From: an uncultured Acidimicrobiales bacterium
GTDB lineage: Bacteria; Actinomycetota; Acidimicrobiia; Acidimicrobiales; SZUA-35
Assembly (NCBI GenBank): GCA_938021675.1
Contig: CALIFY010000023.1
Coordinates: forward strand, 1 to 64,000
Length of the DNA stretch: 64,000 bases
Reading direction: 5' to 3'
This document shows positions 54,226-62,302 of this stretch, one piece after another. Each line of letters opens with the position of its first letter. Within the stretch, counting starts at the first letter, position 1. The notes under the pieces were generated by a model that saw only the letters and a program-made list of their open reading frames with translations, had not been told where the DNA came from and searched no databases. The position numbers were made by a program, and so were the translations under genes.

Positions 54226-56993
54226 AACAGGCGACGGCTCCGCCTGAGCATGAGGAGCCCACCGGCGAGCGCCATCAGCACACTGAGAGCGCCTACCAGG
54301 TAGAGCCCGGTCGGGTCGTCCCCTGCAGCCAACAGGTTGCTGTCGCCCGCAGGTATCCCGCTGTCATCAACCGGTGCGGTTGCAAGCCCAGAGAATCGCT
54401 GCACGACCGCCTCAACGGTGTTGTCGTCGGCGACGCCGATGAGGGAGATGCTGGCCAACTCACCGTCGGCAACCGTCAACGTCGCTGATGCAACCGTGGC
54501 GCCATCTGCGGCGAATGTCTCGAACTGATGCTCTCCAGCGTCGAGGACGAGGGTGGTCGATTCACCGGGGTTGAGTATGCCACCACTGTCTTCACCATCG
54601 ATCGATGCCGTCACTCCGTCAGCGGCAGCGAGGTGCCGGACTTCGACCCGGCCGGTGCCAGGGTCGACGTTTTCGAGCGGTTCGACGAACGACGCCAGGG
54701 CTGGTTCGCCATCGCCATCGAGGTGGGCCACAAGTGTCGACGGTTCTGACCCGATAGTCATCACTTGGGTGAGAAGCGGCTCGTCCGTCCGCTCGTTCTC
54801 GGCTTCTGGTGCCGAGCCGGTCGAGGCGTAGATGGCGACCTCATATGAACCCGGAGGCAGGTCGGCGGGGCCGGCGATCGTCCCGGCGGTGAAACCGGGG
54901 GCGAGCGCCTCACCATCGACGTACACATCGGCGGTTACGCCCGGTATGCCGTGAAGGAGTTGCACCCCGGCCTCGGAGGCGGAGATTGGCCCATCGACCG
55001 TGGCCGCTGGAGCTGCCGGCTCGACGGCGGTCGCCGTCTCAGCCGAATCGTCGTCGGTTGCGGTGTCGTCGTTGGTGTTGCTGTCGGTGTTGTCGGTTGC
55101 GGTGTTGTCGGTGTTGTCGGTTGCGGTGTTGTCGGTTGCGGTGTCGTCGTTGGTGTTGCTGTCGGTGTTGTCGGTTGCAGTGTCGTCGCTGGTGTTGCTG
55201 TCGTCGCTGGGGTCGTCGGTTGCGGTGTCGTCGCCGGTCGCCGTGCTGTCACCGGCGGTGGAGTTATCGGCCGCAGCCTCTTCATCGGCGGTACTTTCGC
55301 TCGCCGCCCCATCGTCGGCGGCGGATGCAGATGCCGCGTCGCCATCAGCAGCATCGGAGGCGCTGTCGGCAGCATCGGTAGAGCTATCAACATCGTCGGT
55401 GGATTCTGTTTGATCTGATGCCGCTTCGGTCGGTTCACCGTCGTCGGACTGAGCCAAGGCAAACAGAACGAGGCCCAAGCCGAGCGCCAAAAGAACGCCG
55501 ATCATGATGCTGGCGGCAGCGCCTCGTCCCTGTGGCTGAAGCTCTTTCTCCAGGTCGTCCGTCTGCCGTGCCGCTGGAACGTCGAACTCATCATTGTCTT
55601 TGGCCGCGTCGCTGGCGCTCGAAGAGGCGAACGAGGCTGCGGTCTCCTCGACGTCGGAAGTGTCGACCGCAGCTTCACCGACTGCTGTCAGATCGTCGTC
55701 TGCATGGTCGGGTGACTCGTCGTCGTTCGTGTCATCGGCGACGTCGAGTGGAATCTCATTGGTTTGAACCGCGTCGTTTTTTACCGTTTCGTCGACAGCA
55801 TCGTCGCCGAGGTCGACTTCGGCCTCGCTCGACTCACCGGCGACATCATCGAGCTCGGCGATGTCAACGACATCGGTCGCATCGTGGGCGGAGTCGCCCA
55901 CTTCGACCTCGGCGCTCGCACCGCCGCCTTTTGAACTGGCTCCGGAGCTGGCCATATCGCCTGCGTCGGCTTCGACGATGGCCGGGTCGTCAGATCCGGT
56001 GGTGTCTTGGCCTGAGCCAGTGGAGGACTCACCATCGACGACGTCAAACCCGTCTCCGTCTCCGTTCCCGTTTCCGCCGACCGACGACATTGCAGCTGCT
56101 GCCGCTGTTCCTGCTGCGGCAGCACCGACTGCGGTTGCAGTTCCCGTTGGGGTCGAACCCATTGCTGAGGCCCCGCCCGCTGTTGCCGCACCGATGGCGG
56201 TTCCATCGGCTCGTACCGACGGGTCGAAGGCCGCGACGGCCGCAGACGCCGTCGAAGCAAGATCGGTGGCCTCTACCGTCGGGATGAACGCAGGGTTGAA
56301 CGTGGGCCGATCCTCGCCAAGGGCTTCGGCCAGAATGCTGGCGAACTCTAACGCAGACGGTGGACGAGCCTCCGGGGTATCGGAACTCGACCACATGATC
56401 AACCGGCGGATCGACCGTGGCACATTCTCCATGGATCCGCCGAGTGAAGCTTCAAGGATCTTGCCAAGCGAAAAAACGTCGGACCGCTCGGTGGCATCGT
56501 TTCCTTCAAGGACCTCAGGAGCTACCCACGCCGCGTATTCACCGCCGAAGTTGCCGCCGAGGCCGAGACCGATACCGCTGACGGCAACGTCGTCGTCGGT
56601 CACATGGATTTGGTCTGGCGAGAAAGAACCGTGGAAGAGGCCACGGATGTGTGCCTCATGCGCGGCTCGGGCCGCCGATTCGGTAATCGATGCGCAAACC
56701 ATCCACTCCGAACCCGTGGGTGGGATCCTGTCGGCCAGAGTCGCTGCACCATCGAGCGCCGGGACGACGACGAACGGCTTCTCGTCGCTTGCAAAGTCGC
56801 TGTCGATAACGGGTACAAGGCCGGGGAGATCGGCTGATTGACGAAGGCGACGGAGGTGGGCTCGATCCCAACGGTCGATTGAACCGATGGTGACGATGAC
56901 CGTATTCGTATCGTCGGTTAGGCGAAGCTGATCGAAACCGCTCCACCGTGAAACCGAGACCGAATTTCCCGCACGTTCGTCCTCACTACTCAC
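54222..56993 (-). CDS. pseudokinase - TM - DUF4397 - C-terminal TM fusion protein
   Basis: 923 residues from the GTG at 56993, which has GGAGG 7 bases upstream; the frame is open to 57116. Residues 15-245 look like a protein kinase: the HRDLKPEN position reads HGSFSPDQI (121-129), the APE region is VAPEVLEG and a C-lobe pattern SDVFSLGKILEA follows. The catalytic Asp, the DFG motif and the Gly loop are missing, so it is a pseudokinase. A low-complexity region is followed by a TM (near 488-510), an Asp/Thr repeat, then DUF4397 (about 678-800: VQLLHGIPGVTADVYVDG). The C terminus is a TM plus LRRSRRLL tail, like a sorting signal without a clear LPxTG. Confidence 0.8.
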   Translation of the reverse strand: MSSEDERAGNSVSVSRWSGFDQLRLTDDTNTVIVTIGSIDRWDRAHLRRLRQSADLPGLVPVIDSDFASDEKPFVVVPALDGAATLADRIPPTGSEWMVCASITESAARAAHEAHIRGLFHGSFSPDQIHVTDDDVAVSGIGLGLGGNFGGEYAAWVAPEVLEGNDATERSDVFSLGKILEASLGGSMENVPRSIRRLIMWSSSDTPEARPPSALEFASILAEALGEDRPTFNPAFIPTVEATDLASTASAAVAAFDPSVRADGTAIGAATAGGASAMGSTPTGTATAVGAAAAGTAAAAAMSSVGGNGNGDGDGFDVVDGESSTGSGQDTTGSDDPAIVEADAGDMASSGASSKGGGASAEVEVGDSAHDATDVVDIAELDDVAGESSEAEVDLGDDAVDETVKNDAVQTNEIPLDVADDTNDDESPDHADDDLTAVGEAAVDTSDVEETAASFASSSASDAAKDNDEFDVPAARQTDDLEKELQPQGRGAAASIMIGVLLALGLGLVLFALAQSDDGEPTEAASDQTESTDDVDSSTDAADSASDAADGDAASASAADDGAASESTADEEAAADNSTAGDSTATGDDTATDDPSDDSNTSDDTATDNTDSNTNDDTATDNTATDNTDNTATDNTDSNTNDDTATDDDSAETATAVEPAAPAATVDGPISASEAGVQLLHGIPGVTADVYVDGEALAPGFTAGTIAGPADLPPGSYEVAIYASTGSAPEAENERTDEPLLTQVMTIGSEPSTLVAHLDGDGEPALASFVEPLENVDPGTGRVEVRHLAAADGVTASIDGEDSGGILNPGESTTLVLDAGEHQFETFAADGATVASATLTVADGELASISLIGVADDNTVEAVVQRFSGLATAPVDDSGIPAGDSNLLAAGDDPTGLYLVGALSVLMALAGGLLMLRRSRRLL
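55050..55260 (-). repeat. low-complexity Asp/Thr/Asn repeat in the pseudokinase gene
   Basis: Imperfect repeats encode runs such as DTATDNTDSNTNDD. A roughly 40-bp block (cggtgtcgtcgttggtgttg...) occurs twice, near 55060 and 55140. Highly likely to vary in length between strains. Confidence 0.85.
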
Positions 56994-57380
56994 TATCAAA
57001 CCTCCGCCAGCCGCTAGCGACGTTCGCGATCGCCGCAAGCTAGCAGCTCGATCTACTCTTCGCAGCCGTACAAATTGGAAACTAGTTGTGTTCAGAACCC
57101 GCCTCGCTGCACCCACCGGCGTAGCTAGCCGCGCCCCCTGCGCGCAGTATGGCGCCCGAAGGAGCGTAGCAAAGGCGGCATCCTATGGCGAGGCTATCGA
57201 GCGACAAACGTGTCGGCCCTTCTGCCCGGCCTGAAACGCCAAATACCATTTGGCGATGGTGGTCACCGGCGTTTCGATGCCGGAACGTCCAAACTGGACG
57301 CTAATGGCACGTATAACGGCCGCTGACTTTAGGTCGTATCACCGTAGCATCGCCTCGCGGGTCGATGGGGCTCTACCTCG
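56994..57380. other. structured intergenic region upstream of the pseudokinase gene
   Basis: 387 bases between the DUF8091-like stop and the pseudokinase start. Inverted repeats: GCTAGC (57013-57018 / 57039-57044); CGCCAAAT-ACC-ATTTGGCG (57237-57255, perfect 8-bp arms); CCGGC/GCCGG (57266-57283); CGTCCA-AAC-TGGACG (57286-57300). Three stems lie within 64 bases. No gene is supported; a leader RNA, terminator cluster or dispersed element is possible. Confidence 0.5.
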
Positions 57381-58025
57381 TCACCGGGGCGACGCATCGC
57401 TTCCCAGGCGATACACGAAACCAGCTTTGGTCCGGTCGACAAGCTCGATCTGTTCCAGCGCCCGTAGGCAGTACGCCAGCTTCTGGGCCGCCGCCCTTGG
57501 CATGGCGCCCGCCGTTGCCATGTCAGCGGTCGTGAAGCTATCCGGCAAGTCCGGCGGGAGGAGTTCGACCAGCGCACCGGCATCGGGGAACTGCTGACGG
57601 TCGACCACCCGGCGGAGCCGCCGGTCGACCGTTCGCCAACCGCCTCGACCCCGGCGGGCTTTGGGGTCCGATGCCTGCACCTTGTCGACTTCGACCAGGA
57701 GCACTTCGAGGGTGAAGTTTGGATGGTCTAACAGGCTCGGAATGCTCACGAGTTCGTCGAGGAATGACCACCGGTCTCCCCGTTTTGGTGAACGGCGAGG
57801 TTTGGCCCCCGGTCGATGGAGTCGGGTGTCGATTGCGACAGGGTGGACGAGCTGGATTCGGTGGTTGGCAAGAAGCCGATCGAGCTTGCGGCCCATAGCG
57901 CCGAAGGCCTGTGTTTGGACTTCGATCAAGAGGTCGTCACGACGAATGTCGATAACGAAGCCCTCAAGTTCGACCTCGAATTCGTCACCGGGCTCGGCCA
58001 GGAGATCCTTGAGTTGAGCGTGCAA
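57381..58025 (-). CDS. DUF8091-like conserved protein
   Basis: 214 residues if it starts at TTG 58025. LHAQLKDLLAEPGDEFEVELEGFVIDI, LIEVQTQAFGAMGRKLDRLL, HRIQLVHPVAIDT, SPKRGDRW and FTTADMATAGAMPRAAAQKLAYCLRALEQI match a conserved bacterial family I recall as DUF8091; function unknown. It looks like a small nuclease-like N domain with a C-terminal helix-turn-helix-type tail (inference). The frame is open 11 codons upstream of the TTG, to a TGA, with family-like residues TLNESS, so an ATT start at 58049 is possible. Confidence 0.7.
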   Translation of the reverse strand: MHAQLKDLLAEPGDEFEVELEGFVIDIRRDDLLIEVQTQAFGAMGRKLDRLLANHRIQLVHPVAIDTRLHRPGAKPRRSPKRGDRWSFLDELVSIPSLLDHPNFTLEVLLVEVDKVQASDPKARRGRGGWRTVDRRLRRVVDRQQFPDAGALVELLPPDLPDSFTTADMATAGAMPRAAAQKLAYCLRALEQIELVDRTKAGFVYRLGSDASPR

Positions 58026-58099
58026 GGAGGATTCGTTGAGGGTGCCAATGTCGGGGATGGGTCAAGGGTATTGCATCGGACCCACCCACCGTGGGAGGT

Positions 58100-58502
58100 T
58101 ACGGTCGCCACGTTCGAACCCATGATCTCCGTGCCGGTCCACTTGCTGGATACGCCGGGGAGGTGGTATCTCTTCGATGAACGACAACGCGTGTTCACGT
58201 CGTCGCGTCGAGACCGAGAAGAGGTCGGGGTCGACGTGACAGACATCCGGCACTTCGGTTCGCAACCGTGGCCCTTTCCCCACTCGCTGATGTTTGGATG
58301 TACCGCAACGTGTGCCGGAGGTGAGTTGACGGTTCAAGACGATGAGATAGTAGAGGCCGGTTGGTTCCGGCACGACGCACTACCGCCGGTCCCCACAGGT
58401 GGGATGTCGATCGCCGGGTGGCTCTTCGATGACTGGGTTGCTCGGCGCGCCGGCCGAGAGCTGCCTGGCGCTATTCCTTCGTCGCCACCGCGTTCGGGGT
58501 GA
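58100..58502 (+). pseudogene. nudC: decayed NADH pyrophosphatase (nudC) remnant
   Basis: The last 85 residues are plainly the NudC C-terminal part: RHFGSQPWPFPHSLMFG, DEIVEAGWFRHDALPPVP and SIAGWLFDDWVARRAG. The signature SQPWPFP is intact. Upstream, the zinc ribbon and Nudix box are lost: only RREEVGV-like RRDREEVGVDV remains, and a box-like LAGYAGEVVSLR is in another frame. The coding frame overlaps the zinc-ribbon gene tail on the other strand (58471-58502). No start codon is convincing. Probably non-functional. Confidence 0.65.
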
Positions 58503-58722
58503 CGTTCATTTTCGGTTCGTACTCCGGCGCTTCGACGTCCCTGGCCTCGGCTCGGTAGCTGTCGCGCAGCTGCGCGACGCAGCGCTGGCATGGGCCGTAG
58601 AACCGCACGTGGGAAGAGTTGCCGCAACGAGGACAGTCGATCACGAGATCGCCTTCGGCGTCACCTTCGAGGTCACCTTGGGCGTTGTTGTCTTCGGACG
58701 TTCCGTTCTCCTCGTTCGCCAT
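58471..58722 (-). CDS. small zinc-ribbon protein
   Basis: 83 residues from the ATG at 58722. An acidic N terminus is followed by DCPRCGNSSHVRFYGPCQRC, a CxxC-x11-CxxC zinc ribbon, then AQLRDSYRAEARDVE and a conserved-looking C terminus YEPKMNVTPNAVATKE. I recall similar short proteins in Acidimicrobiia, function unknown. Confidence 0.75.
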   Translation of the reverse strand: MANEENGTSEDNNAQGDLEGDAEGDLVIDCPRCGNSSHVRFYGPCQRCVAQLRDSYRAEARDVEAPEYEPKMNVTPNAVATKE

Positions 58723-58731
58723 GCTCGCAGT

Positions 58732-58968
58732 ATGACATGGGAGTCGCCGGAGGCCATGGAGTTGTTCGACGACACGAAGCGACCGTCGTTGGGACAACCG
58801 GAAAAGGGGGCTCGTAAGGTCACGCCAGAATGGAGATCCTTTGCAACTCGTAACCGTTCTGACACGCAGCTGACGTGGAAGAAGGGGCGTGACGTCGACG
58901 AAGGAGAAGGCGCCAAGTTAGTCATGCTGTTTCTGTCGACAGAGGGACGATTCGCGCTATGTTCTTAG
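58732..58968 (+). CDS. possible small protein, doubtful
   Basis: 78 residues from the ATG at 58732, divergent from the zinc-ribbon gene. Reads MTWESPEAMELFDDTKRP, then GQPEKGARKV and a hydrophobic LVMLFLSTEG end. No family or repeat supports it, and the frame is also open upstream. Listed because the 342-base gap would otherwise be empty. Confidence 0.3.
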   Translation: MTWESPEAMELFDDTKRPSLGQPEKGARKVTPEWRSFATRNRSDTQLTWKKGRDVDEGEGAKLVMLFLSTEGRFALCS

Positions 58969-59063
58969 CGAATTTGGAAGCTCAGAACATTCGGTCGTTC
59001 GACATGCCTTGCGACACGGCAGCGGGGCATGAGGCCGCATATCTTGTAGCGCATCTCTAGGGA

Positions 59064-59639
59064 ATGGTGGTGATCGTAATGCTCGTCGGGGCGATCTTCG
59101 GCTTTGTTGTCGCGGCTCTTCTCCTGGGCATGGTGCAGATCGCGGTAGCGCGCCGGCTGGCGGCGCGCTACGAAGGACGCCTGCGCCGCTACGACGAATC
59201 GATTCTCGATCTCCGTCAGGAGCGAACCGAAGACAAAGAGACCAACAGGAAACTTCGACGGGATCTGATCGCCAACAGACCGGAACGCCTGATCGAGTCG
59301 GTAACGATGGCTGAGCGTGAACGGGACAGCGCCATTAGTGAGCGTGATCAGGCCATCGAACAGCTCGACTTGGTACAGCGCGACCTCAGCCTTGCCGATG
59401 GGCAGATCAAAGACCGCGAGACCAAGCTCCGCGAATACCACCGGGCGTTGCACGAGATTCGGGTATCGCTTGAGTCTCAGGATTCGGTTCTCGGCGTCGT
59501 CACCGCCGACGTTTCGGCCGATGCCGTCGGCCGCTCCCACCCCCGAGATCTCAGCGCCATGCCCGATGGTCCCGCACCGTCGGACGTGAGCGATGCGGTG
59601 TCCGCCCCAGAGCGGGCCGACGCTAGCGCTCTTGAGTAG
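59064..59639 (+). CDS. membrane-anchored coiled-coil protein, unknown
   Basis: 191 residues from ATG (another ATG at 59079). One TM segment (VGAIFGFVVAALLLGMVQIA) at residues 7-28, then a charged coiled coil (about 35-155: ERTEDKETNRKLRRDLIANR, RERDSAISERDQAIEQLDL) and a short Pro/Asp tail. Single-pass, coiled coil inside. No family recognised. Confidence 0.65.
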   Translation: MVVIVMLVGAIFGFVVAALLLGMVQIAVARRLAARYEGRLRRYDESILDLRQERTEDKETNRKLRRDLIANRPERLIESVTMAERERDSAISERDQAIEQLDLVQRDLSLADGQIKDRETKLREYHRALHEIRVSLESQDSVLGVVTADVSADAVGRSHPRDLSAMPDGPAPSDVSDAVSAPERADASALE

Positions 59640-59654
59640 TCGGCCCGATCGTCC

Positions 59655-59906
59655 ATGGGCCCAGTTTCGTTCGATCGTCTCGGCGACGGCCTGAGCCGCC
59701 AGCAGCTTCTCGCCGTAGCTGGCAAGCTGGCCACGGCCGGCATCCGAGTCCAACTGATCGACCACGACCGTGCCATGCTGATCCGCGGTGATGACATGCC
59801 ACGGGCGAGGGCGATCTTGGCCGAGCTCAAACCGGAATCGCAGGACGACGACCCAGCCGAGAAATCGTCCAACGAGACCAAAACGGCTCCAGACGCGACC
59901 GAGTGA
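59655..59906 (+). CDS. small protein, unknown
   Basis: 83 residues. LSRQQLLAVAGKLATAGIRVQLIDHDRAML forms a helix-strand unit, then an acidic/Lys tail. No motif recognised. Lies between the coiled-coil gene and aroA on the same strand (25 bases to aroA). Confidence 0.5.
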   Translation: MGPVSFDRLGDGLSRQQLLAVAGKLATAGIRVQLIDHDRAMLIRGDDMPRARAILAELKPESQDDDPAEKSSNETKTAPDATE

Positions 59907-59931
59907 GCCCAAGTCATGGCACGATGAGTTC

Positions 59932-61236
59932 GTGACAGAGACAGTCCGAGCAGTCGAGCCTCTCCAAGAACCGCCAGACATCGAACTCGAGGTGCCGGGT
60001 TCGAAGAGCCAGACCAACCGTGCAATCCTCTGCGCCGCTCTGGCTACGGGTCGGTCGGAACTGAACGGTGCACTGTTCGCCGACGATACCGAGGCCATGA
60101 TGTCGGCCGTCGAGGGAATCGGGGCTCACGTCGAGCGTTTCCCCGAGCGCTCGCTCGTTATCGTCGACGGCAACGTTGAGTCGAGTGGGTACGACACCGC
60201 CATCGGCCGACCGCCGACCAAACTCGACGTGGCTCAGTCGGGTACCAGCGGGAGGTTTTTGCTCCCCGTGTTGGCCACCGTGCCCGGTCGGTTCGTGTTG
60301 GACGGCGATCAACAACTTCGATCGCGACCGTTCGGCCCCCAACTCGATGCCCTCCGCAGCCTCGGCGCCTCGATCGACGGATCGGGACTCCCGCTGTCTA
60401 TCACCGGCGGTGCGCTCCGCGGGGGCGAGCTGAGCATCGATGGCGGAGTCTCGAGCCAATTCCTCTCCGGTCTCCTGCTGGCTGCCCCGCGCTTGACCGA
60501 GTCGATTCTCTTGCGGGTGGCCGACGCGTTGGTCTCGACTCCGTACGTGGCGTTGACTATCGAAACCATGGCGGCATTCGGCGTGACCGTCGAGCGGCCC
60601 GGTTCACAATCGGAAGACATCGGGCCCGAATTCGTTATCCGCCCTACGCCGTACCGGCCGGCGTCGATCCGCCTTGAACCCGATGCGTCCGCGGCATCGT
60701 ATTTCTTCGCCGCGGCGGCCGTGACCGGGGGGCGGATCAGGGTCGCCGGACTTGGTTTGAAAACGATCCAAGGAGATCTGGCATTCGTACGGTTGCTGGA
60801 GAAGATGGGGGCCGAGGTGCACCTTGGTCCGGACTGGACAGAGGTCCGAGGCCCCGAGCAGCTCACCGGAATTACCGCCGACATGGCCGAGCTATCAGAC
60901 ACGGCGCAAACGTTGGCTGTCGTGGCGACGTTCGCCGACTCGCCGACTGAGATCACCGGAATCGGGTTTATCCGCAATAAGGAAACCGATCGCATCGCCG
61001 CGGTAGAGACCGAGTTGAAACGACGGGGGATCCGGGTCGAGTCGACCGGTGACGGATGGATCGTTCACCCTGGCACGCCCAATCCTGGTCGGATCTCCAC
61101 ATACGACGATCATCGGATGGCGATGAGTTTCGCCGTTCTCGGTCTCGTCCATCCGGGCATCGAAATTGAGAATCCGGGCTGTGTCTCGAAGACCTTTCCC
61201 CGCTTCTTCGATGAGTTCGATCGGCTCCGATCATGA
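59932..61236 (+). CDS. aroA: 3-phosphoshikimate 1-carboxyvinyltransferase (EPSP synthase)
   Basis: 434 residues from GTG. It transfers enolpyruvyl from PEP to shikimate 3-phosphate for aromatic amino acids. Motifs: VPGSKSQTNRAIL (Lys and Ser of the S3P site), AQSGTSGRFLLPVLA, SSQFLSGLLLAAP, and DHRMAMSFAVLGL near the end. Length is normal. The SGTSGRF stretch differs from the common NAGTAxR, as in other actinobacterial enzymes (from memory). Confidence 0.93.
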   Translation: MTETVRAVEPLQEPPDIELEVPGSKSQTNRAILCAALATGRSELNGALFADDTEAMMSAVEGIGAHVERFPERSLVIVDGNVESSGYDTAIGRPPTKLDVAQSGTSGRFLLPVLATVPGRFVLDGDQQLRSRPFGPQLDALRSLGASIDGSGLPLSITGGALRGGELSIDGGVSSQFLSGLLLAAPRLTESILLRVADALVSTPYVALTIETMAAFGVTVERPGSQSEDIGPEFVIRPTPYRPASIRLEPDASAASYFFAAAAVTGGRIRVAGLGLKTIQGDLAFVRLLEKMGAEVHLGPDWTEVRGPEQLTGITADMAELSDTAQTLAVVATFADSPTEITGIGFIRNKETDRIAAVETELKRRGIRVESTGDGWIVHPGTPNPGRISTYDDHRMAMSFAVLGLVHPGIEIENPGCVSKTFPRFFDEFDRLRS

Positions 61237-61255
61237 CCGAACGCAGGGGACCGCG

Positions 61256-62290
61256 GTGCGGGTAGCGGTTCTCTCCGAAGCCGGAGTCGTCGAGGTCATC
61301 CACCGAGCGGATCCGGAGGTCCTTCCCGGGTCGGTGATAGTCGACATCGACCGCTGCGGAATCGGGGGACCGGACATCGAAGCATGGCGCACCGGGCGAT
61401 TGCCGGCACCGGCTTGGTTTGGTCATGAGTGGGTTGGTCGAGTCTCGGCGATCGGGCCCGGATGCCGCGATCGGTTTGAGGGAGAGCGAGTGGTTGGAGC
61501 GGTGCCACCGTCGTGTGGTTCGTGTCGGCCATGTCGGGCCGGCCTCGGCCAGCATTGTTCGCTTGTGTTGGCCATGATCGTTGGGACCGACCCGATAGCC
61601 GGAGATCACGGCGCGTTCGCTCAGCGGATCCGTGTCGATGCTCGGCGGGTTCATCGCGTACCAGAAGGAATCGACGACGATGCGGCCGCCGTCGCCGAGC
61701 CTGCCGCGGTGGCCGCCCATGCCGTCACCCGCTCCGGTCAACGGCTTGGCGACCTGGTCATGGTGGTCGGTGCCGGCACGATTGGGATGTTGGTCGCCGA
61801 GTTGGCCCGTTTGGCCGGGGCCGCTCGGGTCGTCGCTGTCGACATCGAACCGAGTCGACGCGAACTGGCATGTGAACTCGGGGTCGACGCCGCCTTTCCA
61901 CCGGGACAAGAGGTTGTCCGGTGGGTCAACGGTCAGGGCCACGGGCTCGGAGTCGATGTGGTCTACGAGTGCGCTGGTCGGGCCGAAGCCGTCGAGTTGG
62001 CTATCGGCTCGGTTCGGCAAGGTGGCACCATCGTGGTCGTCGGCTCCTCCGATGAACCCTCGACCGTCTCGGCCGCAGATCTTCTGGCCCGAGAGGTAAC
62101 CGTGCGGGCGTCGCTTGGTTACACCGTCGCCGACGTCCACCGCGCGCTATCTCTCATGGCCGACGATCGATTCCGGATCTCGGCTGTCACCGATCGGATC
62201 ATTGGATTCGACGGGCTCGCCGACACGCTCGCCGAACTCTCTTCGGACGGCTCGGCTCGACGGAAAGTCCTCTTTTCGCCGAATTACTGA
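61256..62290 (+). CDS. zinc-containing alcohol/polyol dehydrogenase
   Basis: 344 residues from the GTG at 61256, with AGGGGA 6-8 bases before it. MDR family: FGHEWVGRVSAIGPG, a structural-zinc-like cysteine group CGSCRPCRAGLGQHC, and the NAD site VVGAGTIGMLVAEL with VDIEPSRRE. The catalytic Cys is in DRCGIGGPDIEAW. Alcohol, sorbitol or threonine dehydrogenase-like; substrate unknown. Confidence 0.85.
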   Translation: MRVAVLSEAGVVEVIHRADPEVLPGSVIVDIDRCGIGGPDIEAWRTGRLPAPAWFGHEWVGRVSAIGPGCRDRFEGERVVGAVPPSCGSCRPCRAGLGQHCSLVLAMIVGTDPIAGDHGAFAQRIRVDARRVHRVPEGIDDDAAAVAEPAAVAAHAVTRSGQRLGDLVMVVGAGTIGMLVAELARLAGAARVVAVDIEPSRRELACELGVDAAFPPGQEVVRWVNGQGHGLGVDVVYECAGRAEAVELAIGSVRQGGTIVVVGSSDEPSTVSAADLLAREVTVRASLGYTVADVHRALSLMADDRFRISAVTDRIIGFDGLADTLAELSSDGSARRKVLFSPNY

Positions 62291-62302
62291 CCGTCCGCAC
62301 GT

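Noticed and set aside
58965-60098. Minus-strand 377-residue open frame opposite the coiled-coil gene and aroA
   Set aside because: Overlaps three better-supported plus-strand genes and has no motif; GC-rich antisense shadow.
60968-62140. Minus-strand 390-residue open frame opposite the alcohol dehydrogenase
   Set aside because: Low-complexity, no motif, and fully opposite a clear MDR dehydrogenase.
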